From Pyrenopolyporus hunteri (taxonomy: Eukaryota; Ascomycota; Sordariomycetes; Xylariales; Hypoxylaceae), in NCBI GenBank assembly GCA_902806595.1, contig CADCXC010000044.1:372001-436000 (forward strand): a stretch of 64,000 bases of DNA. The letters are read 5' to 3'. The position numbers were made by a program, and so were the translations under genes. The notes under the pieces were generated by a model. That model was not told the DNA's origin and did not search any database. It saw only the letters and a program-made list of their open reading frames with translations. Within the stretch, counting starts at the first letter, position 1. The number at the start of each line of letters is the position of its first letter. This document shows positions 22,288 to 33,847 of this stretch, piece by piece.

Positions 22288-22784
22288 ACGTTTTAGACAA
22301 AATATTGGGATAGACAGGTAGGTAGATATTTTATCAGGCATGTTATGTCTGAGTTCATAATCCAGTTCGATGGCAGGCAAGTTCAGTCATTAATTATCCG
22401 TCCTGGCTATCAAGTGAATACCTAGACAGCTAAAAGCTGCGTACGTAGAACAAATTAAGCATCATCTGAGGGCGACCCGTCAGCAGGTATCATGCACGTA
22501 TCCCGCCTATTAGGAAAGGAAACAGTTCGCCGCTCATCCGCTACTAAGAATTAGACGCGAGCGATCTTTGCCAAAGGCTTCGCAATAGACATCAGCATAT
22601 TACCTCCGCCAGCAAAGTACTCAGGTGCCAGAGAGTAAACGTGGTAGATCATTCACAACCTCACGCGTATGACATAGACGTAAACCGTAATCTGCAAGAC
22701 GGCGAGAATGATTTGGTTGATTCGCGATGGGAGGCGGGCTTGATAATTGAAGCCCGCACTACAACTAGAACCAAGTGAACGAGT
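22288..22784. other. Convergent intergenic region
   Basis: About 500 bp of 3' flanking sequence for the membrane-protein and PP28 genes. Nothing recognisable beyond a TAGGTAGGTAGA tract at 22317-22327. Confidence 0.5.
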
Positions 22785-23675
22785 TCATTTCGATTTGCCC
22801 TTCTTTGCGCTCTTGCCCAGGGCGGCCTCGCGCTTCTTCGCCTCCTTGGCCTCGATCTCAGCCTTTCGGGCCTTCTCCTGCGCCTCCCTCTCTTCCTTCT
22901 CAGCCTAGATTTAAAAGTAAGTAAGAAGTCAAATGATTGCTTTAGGAGGAATTGCATGTACGAACCTGCTTTCGCGCAGCTTCGGCTTCTCGCTTCTCTC
23001 GGATGAGCTTCAAGCGCGCCAGGTCGGCCTTAGCCTCGTCCGTCTTACCAGCTTCGTGCAGCTTGCGGTATCGCTCCTTAGCCTGTTGCGCCTCCATAGA
23101 CTCGCGCTCCTTTCGGCTCATAGTCGACAGGTTCTTGACACCCTCGGCAACCTCTTCTACGCCGTCGGCGGCAGGAGCCTTGGTCATGTTTCGCGCGGCC
23201 TTGGAGTGGTTAGGGTTGGCGGGCATGTCGTCATCCTCTTCTTCCTCTTCGGAATCTGTAGGCATGTCGCCGACCTGCACAGTCTTGTTCTTCCTAGCAA
23301 TGGCCGCCTCCTTCTGGGCCTTCTTGGCTTGTCTGCGCTCCTCTCGGGTCAATTCGGTTTTGGGCTGGGAAGGGCCAGCGTCGGAGTCGTCTTCCGAAGA
23401 TTCCTCCTCAGATTCCTCTTCCTCGTCTTCTTCATCGGCATCCTTTCGGGCATCTTCACTCCACATGCTAATCTCGTTGCCATCTGCGTCAAGAGGTCGA
23501 AGATCGCGAGAGTAGTGTTTGCCGCCTGTAAAATAGGAAGATTAGCGACTGAGAAACTCGAAGCTAGAGAAGTAGAAAAGCAAATGTCTGCTGGCTGCAT
23601 ACCTCCTCGCGTGAACTTCTTGAACTTGCCTCCTCGGCCACGAGAGTTGGCGCCCGGTGCTCCGCGCGAAGTCAT
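22785..23675 (-). CDS. PP28/PDAP1 family casein-kinase-substrate phosphoprotein
   Basis: Exons 23675-23603, 23525-22966 and 22904-22785 give 250 residues. The N-terminus is basic (MTSRGAPGANSRGRGGKFKK). A long acidic Ser/Glu/Asp segment at about 45-70 follows, then the conserved PP28 core NPNHSKAARNMTKAP and LSTMSRKERESMEAQQAKER, and a Lys/Glu/Ala-rich helical tail ending KKGKSK. In animals the family member PDAP1 is a casein kinase II substrate; its fungal role is not established. It is probably cytoplasmic or nuclear and RNA-associated by charge pattern (inference). Intron 1 (77 nt) is canonical with branch GCTAAT. Intron 2 (61 nt) has the uncommon donor GTTCGT and acceptor TCTAG; both keep frame. 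A CCAATCA box lies about 405 bp upstream. Confidence 0.88.
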
Positions 23676-25502
23676 GATGGCGTTTGGGAATTGGTAGGAA
23701 AGGTGACGAATGTCGAGGTGGCGGGGTAGTTAATGAGAGTCGCGAACGAAATTAAACAAAGTACGCCGCGAAAATAAACCAAGGAAACCCCAGAGTGTTC
23801 AAGGGAATCTAAGGTTTGGTCTAGAGTTCGCGGGAACTAAGGAATCCAAAGTTGAAGAGAGAAAAAAAATAAAACGAAACGAAGTCAAATAGTCGTCGAG
23901 GTAAAGAAATACGTACTCGAGTCAAACAACTTTGGCGAAAGAGGGGCAAAACCACACGACGGAGGTAGGTACCTCATGCGCACCATAAAGCCCAGTGCAG
24001 TCACCGCCGCTGCATGAAGGAGTCAGAGGTGAATGGCGGGGTCATACACGAGCTGTTACTCGTCAATTACGGCGCTTATGATTGGATGACGTCCGTCTTG
24101 GCCCAACCCACCTGCCCCATCAGCACATGTACATCAGATTATCACACATGGTAAGCACCTGGGTACAATCCATAAGTAAGTACCTAGGTACCTATGCACA
24201 TGTCTCTGGAATAAGGTTACGCCGCCCGAGCACGTTCCTACGCGCCTTGGCAGCCCCCACTCTGCACAACCCAATGAAATGAAATTTCCTGCGACTTCTG
24301 ATTCCTTTCCTCTTTTCTCTTTTTTTCCTCATCATAAGACAACATCCTTCATATTCACTCTGGCTTTCGTCGCTCTTCGGAGCTCTCAATGGCAGGTCTT
24401 GGAGGGGAAACTGGAGGAGAGAGGAATCCTATTTCGATCACTTACCCTCTGGCCCGTGTGGTTCTTTCAGAGCCGCCGTTGGGTACCAGAGAAATATTTG
24501 CATCGATACATGCTCTCAGATCCTCATCGGCTAAACGATCACATAATGATGGTTAGCACCCGCTCTTTAGTTAATCTAGGTATATTAGCGATTATCAAGG
24601 TATCGTATGTTAGCCCGTAAGACTAGGATGACTTCGATCCAACAAGCGCTTGCGGCCACCGCCTCGTAATACATACTCAGCCTGCCCTCAACCACGCGGA
24701 GTCTTGATCCCAGCCCAAGAGGAAGAACGTGATCCTAGGCCAAGGAAATCCCGGGGTTCAACTCCGATAGTACGGTGAAGAAAGTCCTACGACCCAGTCA
24801 ATCAGATTCCGCCAGTCCGCCATTCTCATGAGTTTTAAACCTTGAACAGCCCATCGCCTTCGCCCTTTCATCATAACCCCCAAAACGTGCACAGGTCGTT
24901 ATCGGTGCTGATAGAGGCAACTAAACATTGGTAGAGCATGAAGAGTCATAGTTGCTACCCCTCTAGTAAACCCTCTGTAGCTTGCCTATAATGTGAATCT
25001 CAGGGCTCTCTTTCAAATCCAACAGAGGCCTTCTCTGACGACCATTCCTTATGACTACTAGTTCAGAAGAATAAAGCGAATACGGCCCTGCGTGAAGCCT
25101 CGTGTATAAAACTCTAGGAAGGGCGCTCTCTAGGTAAGCATAGTAGATGTTTCCCAGAAACCTACCATACTTAACTAACCCCAAGTTAAGTCAATTAGAG
25201 TATTATCAAGCTAATAAAAGTTTCCTAGCTATCTTGATATAGTTGAATTATACGTAGCTAACGCTTTCCATCCACAACATATTCGTAGTGAGCTAGCCGT
25301 GCCGTACTTCCCCTAGCCCCGGACTATCCCTACCTCCAATAGAGTATACCTACATTACGTTAAGAACGTATTGGGTGTATTTTGGTTATGAACTCTCTCC
25401 CAGTGATGAGTTATTAGTGGTGTGCGCATATTTTGCTGATAGTGGTTTGGATATAAGCATACTTATCAAATATTTCATCATCGAACATTATCGAAAATTC
25501 TT
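23676..25502. other. Gene-poor stretch upstream of the PP28 gene and tRNA
   Basis: The first 400-500 bp is the PP28 promoter and leader. The rest is AT-rich, with TACCTAGGTACC at 24181-24192. Open frames (the longest 113 codons, 24279-24620) carry no recognisable motif. Confidence 0.5.
24079..24085 (-). promoter_or_regulatory. CCAATCA box upstream of the PP28 gene
   Basis: The minus strand reads CCAATCA about 405 bp upstream of the minus-strand PP28 start. CCAAT is the binding core of the Hap/NF-Y complex and the CA extension is a preferred flank. Function is inferred from the motif only. Confidence 0.35.
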
Positions 25503-25600
25503 GGCTCAGTGGTCTAGTCGTATGATTCTCGCTTCGGGCTTACGTAACAATTACGCACAGTTCATGCGAGAGGTCCCGGGTTCAATTCCCGGCTGAGCCC
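25503..25600 (+). tRNA. tRNA-Pro (anticodon CGG) with intron
   Basis: The acceptor stem GGCTCAG (25503-25509) pairs perfectly with CTGAGCC (25593-25599), followed by discriminator C. The T-arm CCCGG-GTTCAATTC-CCGGG region and B box GGTTCAATTCC are intact, and TGGCTCAGTGG matches the A box. The anticodon arm is CTCGC-TTCGGG with GCGAG on the 3' side, giving anticodon CGG and a 26-nt intron after the purine at position 37 (about 25540-25565). The order and intron position match fungal tRNA-Pro genes. A run of six T at 25602-25607 is a Pol III terminator. One oddity: the D loop reads AGTCGTA where AGTGGTA is usual. Confidence 0.9.
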
Positions 25601-25601
25601 C

Positions 25602-25607
25602 TTTTTT
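25602..25607 (+). terminator. Pol III T-run terminator of tRNA-Pro
   Basis: Six consecutive T one base after the tRNA discriminator base. Confidence 0.8.
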
Positions 25608-26778
25608 GCTTATCGCTCAACCTCTATTTACCCCTTTTCAGACAGAATATTATGCGATCACTTTTTACATCAAATATTTTTCGGTCCAAAGAATATCATA
25701 TTTTTTCCTTCCTTCGAAAATCCCATACGGGCGAGTCCGAGTGACTTTCAAGTGAAATACCCCAGATGATATGTGGTCGGTTCCCTAGGTACCTATATAT
25801 TTCCGGTAGACATTTTGAGGTAGTCCTCCAGTTACCATTATCATCATATACCGTAATAGCTTCCTACACATGTCCAAAATATATTCAATACCAACGAGGT
25901 GGGTATTCAGAAATTAATACGTGAATTACTCGAAGATAGAACACGGAACTTAAAGATAATAGGCGGAATCCATAGAATCGGTCAGTTCTTAACACCTAGA
26001 GTAATGTCACGCATTTATCCTAAGACCCATCTCTGGTCGGCCATTAACTTGCATACCTTCCTAGAATAATTTATAGTGATAGAGAGGATTCTTACCCAGC
26101 TTGATGGTACAAATCTAAGACTACAGGTTGTGGACGGGTTCATAACGACAATTTCCCCAAGGGTATCATGGAGGTAGTCACCGATCACAGGCTTTGTAAT
26201 GGATTACCAGGAAATTAATCCACTACTCCAGACCTTACGAGTCAGCTATGTAAACCGTAGTCCGCAGTAGGGACTGTCGAAAGTAATACGATTAAGTTGA
26301 AGTGAACACTAGGGGCCGAAGCGTAGACAGTCACATGGGGGTCAGTCTACGCCTTAAGATACACTACGAGCCTAGGCGTTATGTATAACGCAGAGCATTT
26401 CTTCGTAATCGAATCCCACTGAGATAACGCAGTTATATTGCGAGCAGCGCGTCAGGCTTGTCAATTACTTGGTCCTATCTAGCATGCTGCCAGTGTCCGC
26501 GCGCTCCGCTCCAAAACAAATCGCGTACCTCCTGTGATCATTGCCATTGCTATTGTCATGCCAGTAGTAGGTCCAGGCCAAATGCTTCCAGTCAACGCCT
26601 TGCAATCATGAATCCGAGACTTCGTATCCCTTTAGGCCATGCAAGACCGATTTCCTATGTGGAATCAAGTAAAAGCCAACGAGATGCCAACGTGGCCATC
26701 GCGCCCTAAGTCGAAAAGAAGAGTAGTGAAAACAAGGAAGATTTGTCGTCGCAAAAGAATGGTGTCCCGGGCACAGAT
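25608..26778. other. Gene-free stretch between tRNA-Pro and the lysine-rich gene
   Basis: AT-rich sequence of about 1.17 kb with no plausible coding frame (the longest is 83 codons, 26458-26709). It includes the 3' flank of the minus-strand lysine-rich gene. Confidence 0.5.
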
Positions 26779-27476
26779 CTAAGCCTCGCCTTCGACAAGG
26801 TGTCCGTCCTTATCGTCGCCATTCTGAGCCTCATCCTCGTCCTTGACCACCTTCTTGGCCGATGCCTTGGTAGCCTTCTTAGCACGGGGCTTCTTAGCGG
26901 GAGAGGCCTTAGCAGCGGTCCCATCGTCAGCCTCGGTCTTGCGCTTCTTCTGGGCTGTCTTGCCGTCCTTGGATTTCGCGACGGCGACGAAGGACTCGGG
27001 GTCGAGGGTGGTGTCCTTGAAGGCCGCGAGCTTCTTGCGGATAGGGTTCCAGACGTGACGAGCAGAGTCGGCGCTGGCGTAGCTACCAACCTGAGCGAGT
27101 CTCTTGGTGTCAACCTTTTATGCGAAGTTAGCGAGTTCACCATCGGGTTTAAGAAGGTAGGGACTGCGTGATTAGGTGAAGTGTGCAGTGTCGCGAGTTA
27201 GGAAAGAGGTTTCACGTAGTGGCCGTGAATAGAGCAAGGCGACTTCAGCTAATACAAATCTATGGTAATACAGTGGCACGTAGAGCAAAATGGGATGTTA
27301 TATGCGACAGGATAGAGTGAAGGGAAGGGGATGGAAGGGAAAGGGCTCACGGTAGGAACGCCGTCCTTAACATCGGAGATGCACACGAACGCCATGGCCA
27401 TGACTTCAATCTCTCGCTGGGAGAGCTGGAGCTTGGTAGGCTCTCCCGCAGAGTTGTCCGGAGTAGCGGCGGACAT
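26779..27476 (-). CDS. Small lysine-rich, probably nuclear protein (conserved, unknown)
   Basis: Exons 27476-27351 and 27114-26779, joined across a 236-nt GT-AG intron (donor GTGAGC, branch CGCTAAC, acceptor AAAAG), give 153 residues. The N-terminal half is a compact helical domain: KLQLSQREIEVMAMAFVCI, then KRLAQVGSYASADSARHVWN and IRKKLAAF, resembling a small DNA-binding or SANT-like helix bundle. The C-terminal half is Lys/Ala/Pro-rich like a histone H1 tail (KKPRAKKATKASAKKVVKDE) and ends acidic. Similar fungal proteins are often annotated as hypothetical or H1-like. The chromatin role is inference from composition. The intron is the longest confidently modelled one in the window. Confidence 0.8.
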
Positions 27477-28073
27477 TGCGAATTCGATGATAAAAAATGA
27501 CGTAGTTTGTTGTGATGGAAATAAGGTCACGACCGCGGTGCGATGATGATAGTTTGGGTGGAAGCTGACAGAGAGTTGTCAAGGGCGAGGAAGGTTGGTT
27601 CACCTGCGCGATGAGAAGAAGAAGATGGGAAAGGTGAAGGAGTTGTTAGGAAACGGGAAAGAAAAGAAAAGAAACGGCGAAAGGAATTCTGATGAAGGTA
27701 CCTGCTAAGCAGGCAGGCGCCAGAAGGAGAGTAACTGGGTGGTCACCGGGGAGTAACTGGGGAGTAACCGGGTTGTGAACTTCTGTGAATAGATACCCGA
27801 CGGGGCAACAGGCGCCTCTAGACGCGACGCCACGTGCAACACGTTTCCATCACCAACCAGGGCATTCGAATCCGCGTTTAATAATAGAAGAAGCGGGGAG
27901 AGCTGCCTTGTTGTTTGGTAGTTTCCTTAATACCTACTGTAGCTACTGACAACAGCAACACCAACACAGCTATCCTACGGTACGGCGCTCAACACCTATC
28001 CAGCCCATAAGGTACGTAGTCCACCTACCTAATTCCCTGTCACTTCTCTGCCTTTGACAACGCTAAATATGAA

Positions 28074-28242
28074 GTACCTGAGGTAGGTACCTACCTACCT
28101 ACTTAGGTATATATCGTTTCGTATCCGTGGTGATTCGAACTTTTTCGCGGTAGAGGCCAACCCCTCCAGCCATTTCCATGTAGTACATACACACCGTACT
28201 ATCCTATACCTAGAGGAAAGGTAGGTAAGTACCTACCTAGGG
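28074..28242. repeat. Dense cluster of TAGGTA/TACCTA palindromic motifs
   Basis: Two runs of overlapping TAGG/CCTA units (28074-28113 and 28220-28242) form near-perfect inverted arms such as AGGTAGGTACCTACCT. This is one of the densest copies of a motif scattered through the window's intergenic DNA. Confidence 0.8.
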
Positions 28243-31200
28243 ATGTACCATACTTCACGGCTCAGTGATAAATATTTCTAGTTGGATATAGTGAAGTGAA
28301 CCTGAACGTCGCAGCGATATGAATCACAACCAAGTGGCTTGTATTTTGTGTGTGACCCAACACCTACCTTCCTGATCCTGGATTACCATCAACGCCGGCC
28401 ACCAGATGAGGAGCATAACTTGACAAAGTCCAAGTATCGTGAATCTTATAATATATAATATTTCAAAACTCAAGGTAAGCTTGTCGTTACCTGGATATAT
28501 TAATGAGTCTCAGTAGAATGTCCGCCAGTCAAGGGATTCCCCTCGTAGTTTCCCAATGCAAAAATTCAAGATTGAAGCTGACGTAACTTAATATAGCACC
28601 AGGACCTTCTCGTTAACGAGCTATAGTATTCTTGAGTAGTTTTAGTTGTTCGATATTAGGTATATATCAGGTAGTGTGCATCTATTATCGTTTCTGTAGA
28701 CAGTACCAGACCCGTTCAGGGGTACTAACATCTCTATGTGTGGGGTCTTATTAATACTCATATAATTCTCCAGGCGAATATATTTCAGATACAGAATGCC
28801 CTAAGGCATGAAAGGTTCCCTGCGGCAGGTTCCAAGTACGTTAGGAAGGTACCAAATAGTATCGACCCTTAGAGAGCTTTGACGACAGCTATTTTACAAT
28901 AGCAGCCTAACCCATGGCATCTCCAGAGCATTTTCATATATAAGCACTGTCATATATAAGCCCACAGATATTTGAATCTCCAAGAGGGCATATCAGTACA
29001 CTACATTCCCCGGTCCAGAGTATAGAACGAGAGTGCTTACACCAGGACGTATGCCATGCGGTTAGAATAGAGGGGTTGTTAACACCGTGAGATCCGCCTA
29101 CAGTGATGCCTCTCTTCCGCTTGTTGTAGGAATTAACTGCTCAAGCCGTGCCTACCCGGCCGTGTAACTCCACAATTACTAGAGTAAGAATTCCGCAAGT
29201 CGTCCGGCCGCGACCCCACGGCCCTTCCAATGTTTCCCGCTCCGAGAAGGAACTACCCCGAATATTGAACGTCGGGATATGGAACGGTGAATAATATAAC
29301 ACCTAATATACCAGGCGCATGCTTTCATGAGAGTACAGGCTAACTCCGAATATAATTCCTAGCTGCCTCGGTATGGCCATGGTGGGCGACAGTTCTTATG
29401 ATAACGATCCCCCTATCTTTGCGAGGTGGTATTATCTGCATACACTACTACCTTGCCTCCTAGGACCCCACGATACCCCCTCCGCGATTATATAGAGGGC
29501 GGCTGCGGTCGGACAGTCGTGCGAGTGAGGGGTTAATTTTACGCCTTCGACTATACCGGACCCGTTTTGCTAAAATATTGTCGAGCTGGAAGTTGAAACC
29601 TAAACATTGTGGATTTGGTGGATTGGATAAGGGTATGGCATACATGCACCTCTCTTTACGGGAAAAGGGCGTTTATCATATCCTAGAGAGATGCTCATGA
29701 ACGTACTGGCAGATTCTCCTGGGCGAAACCCCCGGCGAAACACCTGGGGATAAGGGTGGTTACACGCCGAGGGAAATATGATGCAGGCGGAGAGACGGTG
29801 AAACAAAGGAGGACGAATGGCATCAAGAAGGAAATCAAGCGCAACTTCTAGGCAGCACTTTAGTATCCTTAGAGCTGGTCGCCCTTATCTCTACTGCGAT
29901 ATCAAATGAGGAGACAACTCGCATTTTATAACTTACAAAGTAATAGAAAGTCGAAGACTGGGTGGGGGGACATAGAACAGCGTAGATGGAAAGAATCTCT
30001 GAGCCACGTAGGAATACGATTTATTCGTAATCCCATCTCATCGCCCGCGAGAATAAGAATAAGGGGATGTGAATCCTGCTACCTACCTATCTAGGGAGTT
30101 CCATAAGCCTGCCTATCTCCTGCTTAATATATAAAGAGACTTAAGCTCTTTCTAATAGTGACGAGATCGGTAATACCATGCGAGCTTGCCACGCCGTGCG
30201 TCGACCGTAGAGAGTTCGAGTTACACGAAGCGACGTGTCCCGGAGCCATCCTGGGCATGGGTGCAGCTGGTTGTGTCTTATAATAAGCCATTAATATATC
30301 CAGATGGCGAACTAAGGTGAAATGTCTGGGCTACAAGCCCCCGGGTAGAGTCGAATCGCGATGGGGGTTAGATCTAACTCGTACCGTCATATTGGTTAGG
30401 TAGGATAACACGCTCGAGCCTCATTCTCGGGCAACTTACCTCAGGTAAATCTGCCTATATAATATCCAATAACAACAGCAAAACTGCGTTAATATTCCTA
30501 TCACCAAAATTCAACGCTATCTAAGGTATGTACGAGGTAAAGAAAACACCTACCTATCAACCAAGAAACCCCATCCACCGCATCTCCGACCCCCACGTCT
30601 CGACTCGGCACTCGGCACACCACCAGGAAACGCCTTAACGACTTGGCGGAGCCAGCGTCCATCCACACGCCGCCAGAGCCGCATTATCGACCTACCCACC
30701 TACCTAGGCATGCATGTAGCTAGGGGAGATCGGGGGGGGGGCTCGGCTTGGTTCGTTCGTCTAACGTTGCTCGGCCTAGAACAACAAGGGGGAGAGAAAG
30801 AGAGGAGGGGGGATTAGCGAAGGGATCGATCTATTTTTTTTTTTCCTTCTCTAACGTGGTTCGCGTAGATCAGGTATTGAAACCGGACGAGAAGCTGAGC
30901 CTGTTGTCTTGGCGGTAATGCATATATATACGCCTAATAGTAAGAGGTTTCATAAATTAAGTAGGCGGACTGCCCAGAAATGTAGAAGGGAGTTTAGGTG
31001 ATAGGTATTTATTTATTTATTTGATTATTTAGCACACGGAGGTCCGTCCGTCGGGCACGCCCACACCCACTGACTTTCTTCCTGTCTTAGGCCACGACCT
31101 GACAACACATTCCTCATACATACCTAGGTATGATAGATATAAGTCATTACGTGGAATCGCGTTATAATTCCAACCGTCCCTGGCTCGGGTGGATTTATTA

Positions 31201-31715
31201 CCTGTCTTGGGTGCCTCACCTACTTTCTTAACCTAGGATATACATATATAAACGGAAGTCTCCAATCTCGCCTAAGCCGTCATCACACCACGCTCGCAAA
31301 ATCAGCGAGGAACAGGAAGGAAGAAAAAAAAAAAAAACCAAGGAAAGCGAACGTAGCAGGCCGCGACTGCGCCCTATAAATATGTTCGCGGGGGGACATA
31401 TTAAATTGAATCGCATCGGACCGCGTCGCATTTATACCGCCGCAACGGCGAACGGACCCTATGGAGAGGAAAGGTTGGATTGGATATAACCAGTTCGTAA
31501 CCTACGCCTCTCTACGTATAGAGCATGGGTCCGAGACTTCAGGACGCGCGTACCTTTTTCACATCATATTTCTTCAATTCTTCTCTCTACTAGGTATGGA
31601 GAAACATGGAAAACCCTTTTGTTTATTTCTTGCAAATGCTACCTATCTCCCCTGTTGACAAAATGACCTGAACCATTTCTACTCATGTTCGTGTCGTCAT
31701 ATACAAGAGGATCAA

Positions 31716-31765
31716 TGGACGGACGGACGGACTGACGGACGGGTAGATGGATGGATGGATGAGAT
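31716..31765 (+). repeat. GGAC and GGAT tetranucleotide microsatellites
   Basis: Four to six copies of GGAC, broken by one GACT, followed by about four copies of GGAT. No coding frame uses the repeat. Confidence 0.8.
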
Positions 31766-32110
31766 GGGATTCAAAAATCCCCCCTTTGCCTTTCTCTTTC
31801 TCTTTCCCTTTCCCTTTCCCTATGTTTATTCCTTATTTCTACTGCGATACACCTCACCTCGCCGCCCTTCCCTCCCTCCCTCCGTTAATCCTTAAAAACT
31901 CCGAAATGCAGCGCATCACTCCTTTACCTGCCCGGACTCCCCTACCATCTTCGTGCGGAATTGGGCCGGTCTCGTATGCAAGTCTCCCAGAAACGCCATG
32001 CAAAAAGAAAAATGTCACGGATTATTAGGTGAGGAAAATATCGCACGCTCTTTTCTCCGTATCCTTTTCTCTCCGATTTATCTCTCCGTTCTTCAGGTCG
32101 GGGCTGCCTG

Positions 32111-33847
32111 CTACCGCCCCATACCGCCCTTAGCTTTGAAGCCTTCGCACATCAGGTCCCACGGCTTCTTCAAGTTGCTCGGCGCGCAAACCGCCTCGTT
32201 CGCGAACGCCCGCCACCGATCCAGAAGGTCGCTCTTGTCGATGCCGGCTTTCTGCGTGAAGAAGCTAAAGTGTCCTACTACGGCGCGGGTGTCGATGATG
32301 AAGGGTCGTCCTATGCGCCTCGGAATGTCCGAGGTGATGTCCTGCTCGTCGTCGTCCTTGATAGGTAGCTGGTCCCTGATGTCGGAGCCCCAGACAGCGC
32401 AGAAGTTTAGGTTGTATCGGTTGTACCCGGTGTCGTATATCTGCTCGCCACCGGGGCCCTTCCCGTCGCTAGTGACGACGGCGGAAACGTTCGGACCTAG
32501 GGCGTTCTCGGGATATCGGATGTTTCGGCCGAAGAAGTAGCGTTGCATCTTGTTCAGCTCGAGATTATAGAGGAGGGAGTATTGCTGCTGCGCGCCGATG
32601 CCCCACGACTTCCACGCCAAGCCGAACGCGATCGGATCGGAGCCGCGGTCGAGGTCGTACTTGCCCATCGGCGTCTTGAGCAGGTCATAGTTGTCGTCGG
32701 AGATGAGGAGCCAGGGATGGCCACGATACGACGGCTGCATGTCCATGATCTTGTAGTCTTCCACCAATTCCCTCCTAGGATATCTCTTTTTCTCCGACGT
32801 CCGCCACGTCTCAGCGGGGTGAAACGACGGCTCATTGCTCGGATCCGGGAGGAACGGGTGTATCGCGCCATAGTGGTATTGCTCCATCCCCGTGACGGGA
32901 CTGTTGACCAGGTTCGCCGAAACGGCATACGGGTGAGGTAATGCGATGCGAGTATGTACGAGCTGAGGAATAGCATCAGGGTGGATGTAAATCTAAGCAA
33001 CAAGGTCAGTCAACCGCACACCCTCAACTCCGGATACCGTCCTGTTCAATACGGGGACGGGGTTACTCACGATGTCGTCATCTATCTTTACGTAGATAGT
33101 TTTGTCCTCGACGGCATATTCCCACATGCACTTGTAACTTTCGCCCTCGCATTTGCCCTGGCCAACGATTTTGTAGCCGGGCGTCTTCCTAACGAGATCC
33201 TCTACCCAAGCGACGTCGTCCTTGTCCTTGGTGTGGGCCATGAACCACACCTCATCGAAGTAACCGCCGTTCGACGCCAGGTTCTGCTGGAGGTAGCAGT
33301 CCAAGATGTCGACATATCTCTTGCGGCCGTAGAAGACCATACCGATGACCCTGACACCCGCGGGTTTCCTCCATCCACCTTTGGGCGCGAAACTGTTCTG
33401 CTTGAACTTGTTGTTTCCGTGCTGTTTAGGATTGTATTGGCCATCGTCGCCCACGGGCCAGGTGGTGCAGAACTGGTCGTTAGCCTCGAGTTTCGGCGGC
33501 TCGTATACGGTCTCGGGCTTCTCGGGAGATACGTCGACGTCGGTCTGGTGTTGGGTGGATTTGGCCGGAGAGTACGGGTTAAAGATGAATAAGGTAATGA
33601 GTAAGGATACGACGAAGGCGAAGATGTAATATTTCGGATTGAATTTGCGGAAAGGCGCGCAGGTAGGTTTCGGTAACGATTGGAGGCGACGCCATATAGG
33701 ATTCTGATCTAGGAGATGTCTGTGTCGTGCCGACCAACCCTGCCCAGCTTGAGGCTCGTCGTAGTCGAATTCTTCGCTCGACGCCGACTGGCTCTCCTTA
33801 GAGAGCAGCTGGGCCGCGGATTCGACGTCCTCTTCTCTCTGCTTCAT
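32111..33847 (-). CDS. Type II membrane protein, glycosyltransferase-like (DDD motif)
   Basis: Exons 33847-33071 and 32992-32111, joined over a 78-nt intron (donor GTGAGT, acceptor GCTTAG), give 552 residues. The start MKQREEDVESAAQLL is the first true ATG; an in-frame TTG lies further upstream. A cytosolic tail of about 72 residues is followed by one signal-anchor helix at about 73-89, then a Pro-rich stem and a large luminal domain. The domain begins GVRVIGMVFYGRKRYVDILD and contains YVKIDDDIIYIHPDAI, with the DDD at 256-258 placed like the metal-binding DxD of GT-A glycosyltransferases. The second half is Trp/Tyr-rich with several PYAVSANLVNSP-type segments. A Golgi glycan-processing role is inferred from topology and the DxD motif; I cannot assign a CAZy family. 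The protein looks conserved and intact. Confidence 0.8.

Larger units (their letters stand above)
27477..32110. other. 4.6-kb gene-poor region rich in short palindromes and AT
   Basis: The right flank of the lysine-rich gene gives way to AT-rich DNA with dense TAGGTA/TACCTA motifs (28074-28113, 28220-28242, 30697-30712), a poly-T run near 30833, a poly-A run at 31324-31337, GGAC and GGAT microsatellites at 31716-31765 and a CTTTCC tract at 31785-31822. No open frame exceeds about 93 codons and none has a family motif. No terminal repeats or transposase/reverse transcriptase motifs are visible, so decayed mobile DNA is possible but unproven. Confidence 0.6.

Noticed and set aside
28074..28113. 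Telomere-like or interstitial telomeric repeat
   Set aside because: The unit is TAGGTA/TACCTA, not TTAGGG, and it is palindromic instead of a directional tandem array.
28131..28152. Second B-box-like sequence on the minus strand near 28140
   Set aside because: The flanking bases do not pair into a T-arm and no cloverleaf can be built.
32543..33592. Plus-strand frames over the type II membrane protein gene
   Set aside because: Shadows of the minus-strand gene, whose two exons join with canonical splice sites.
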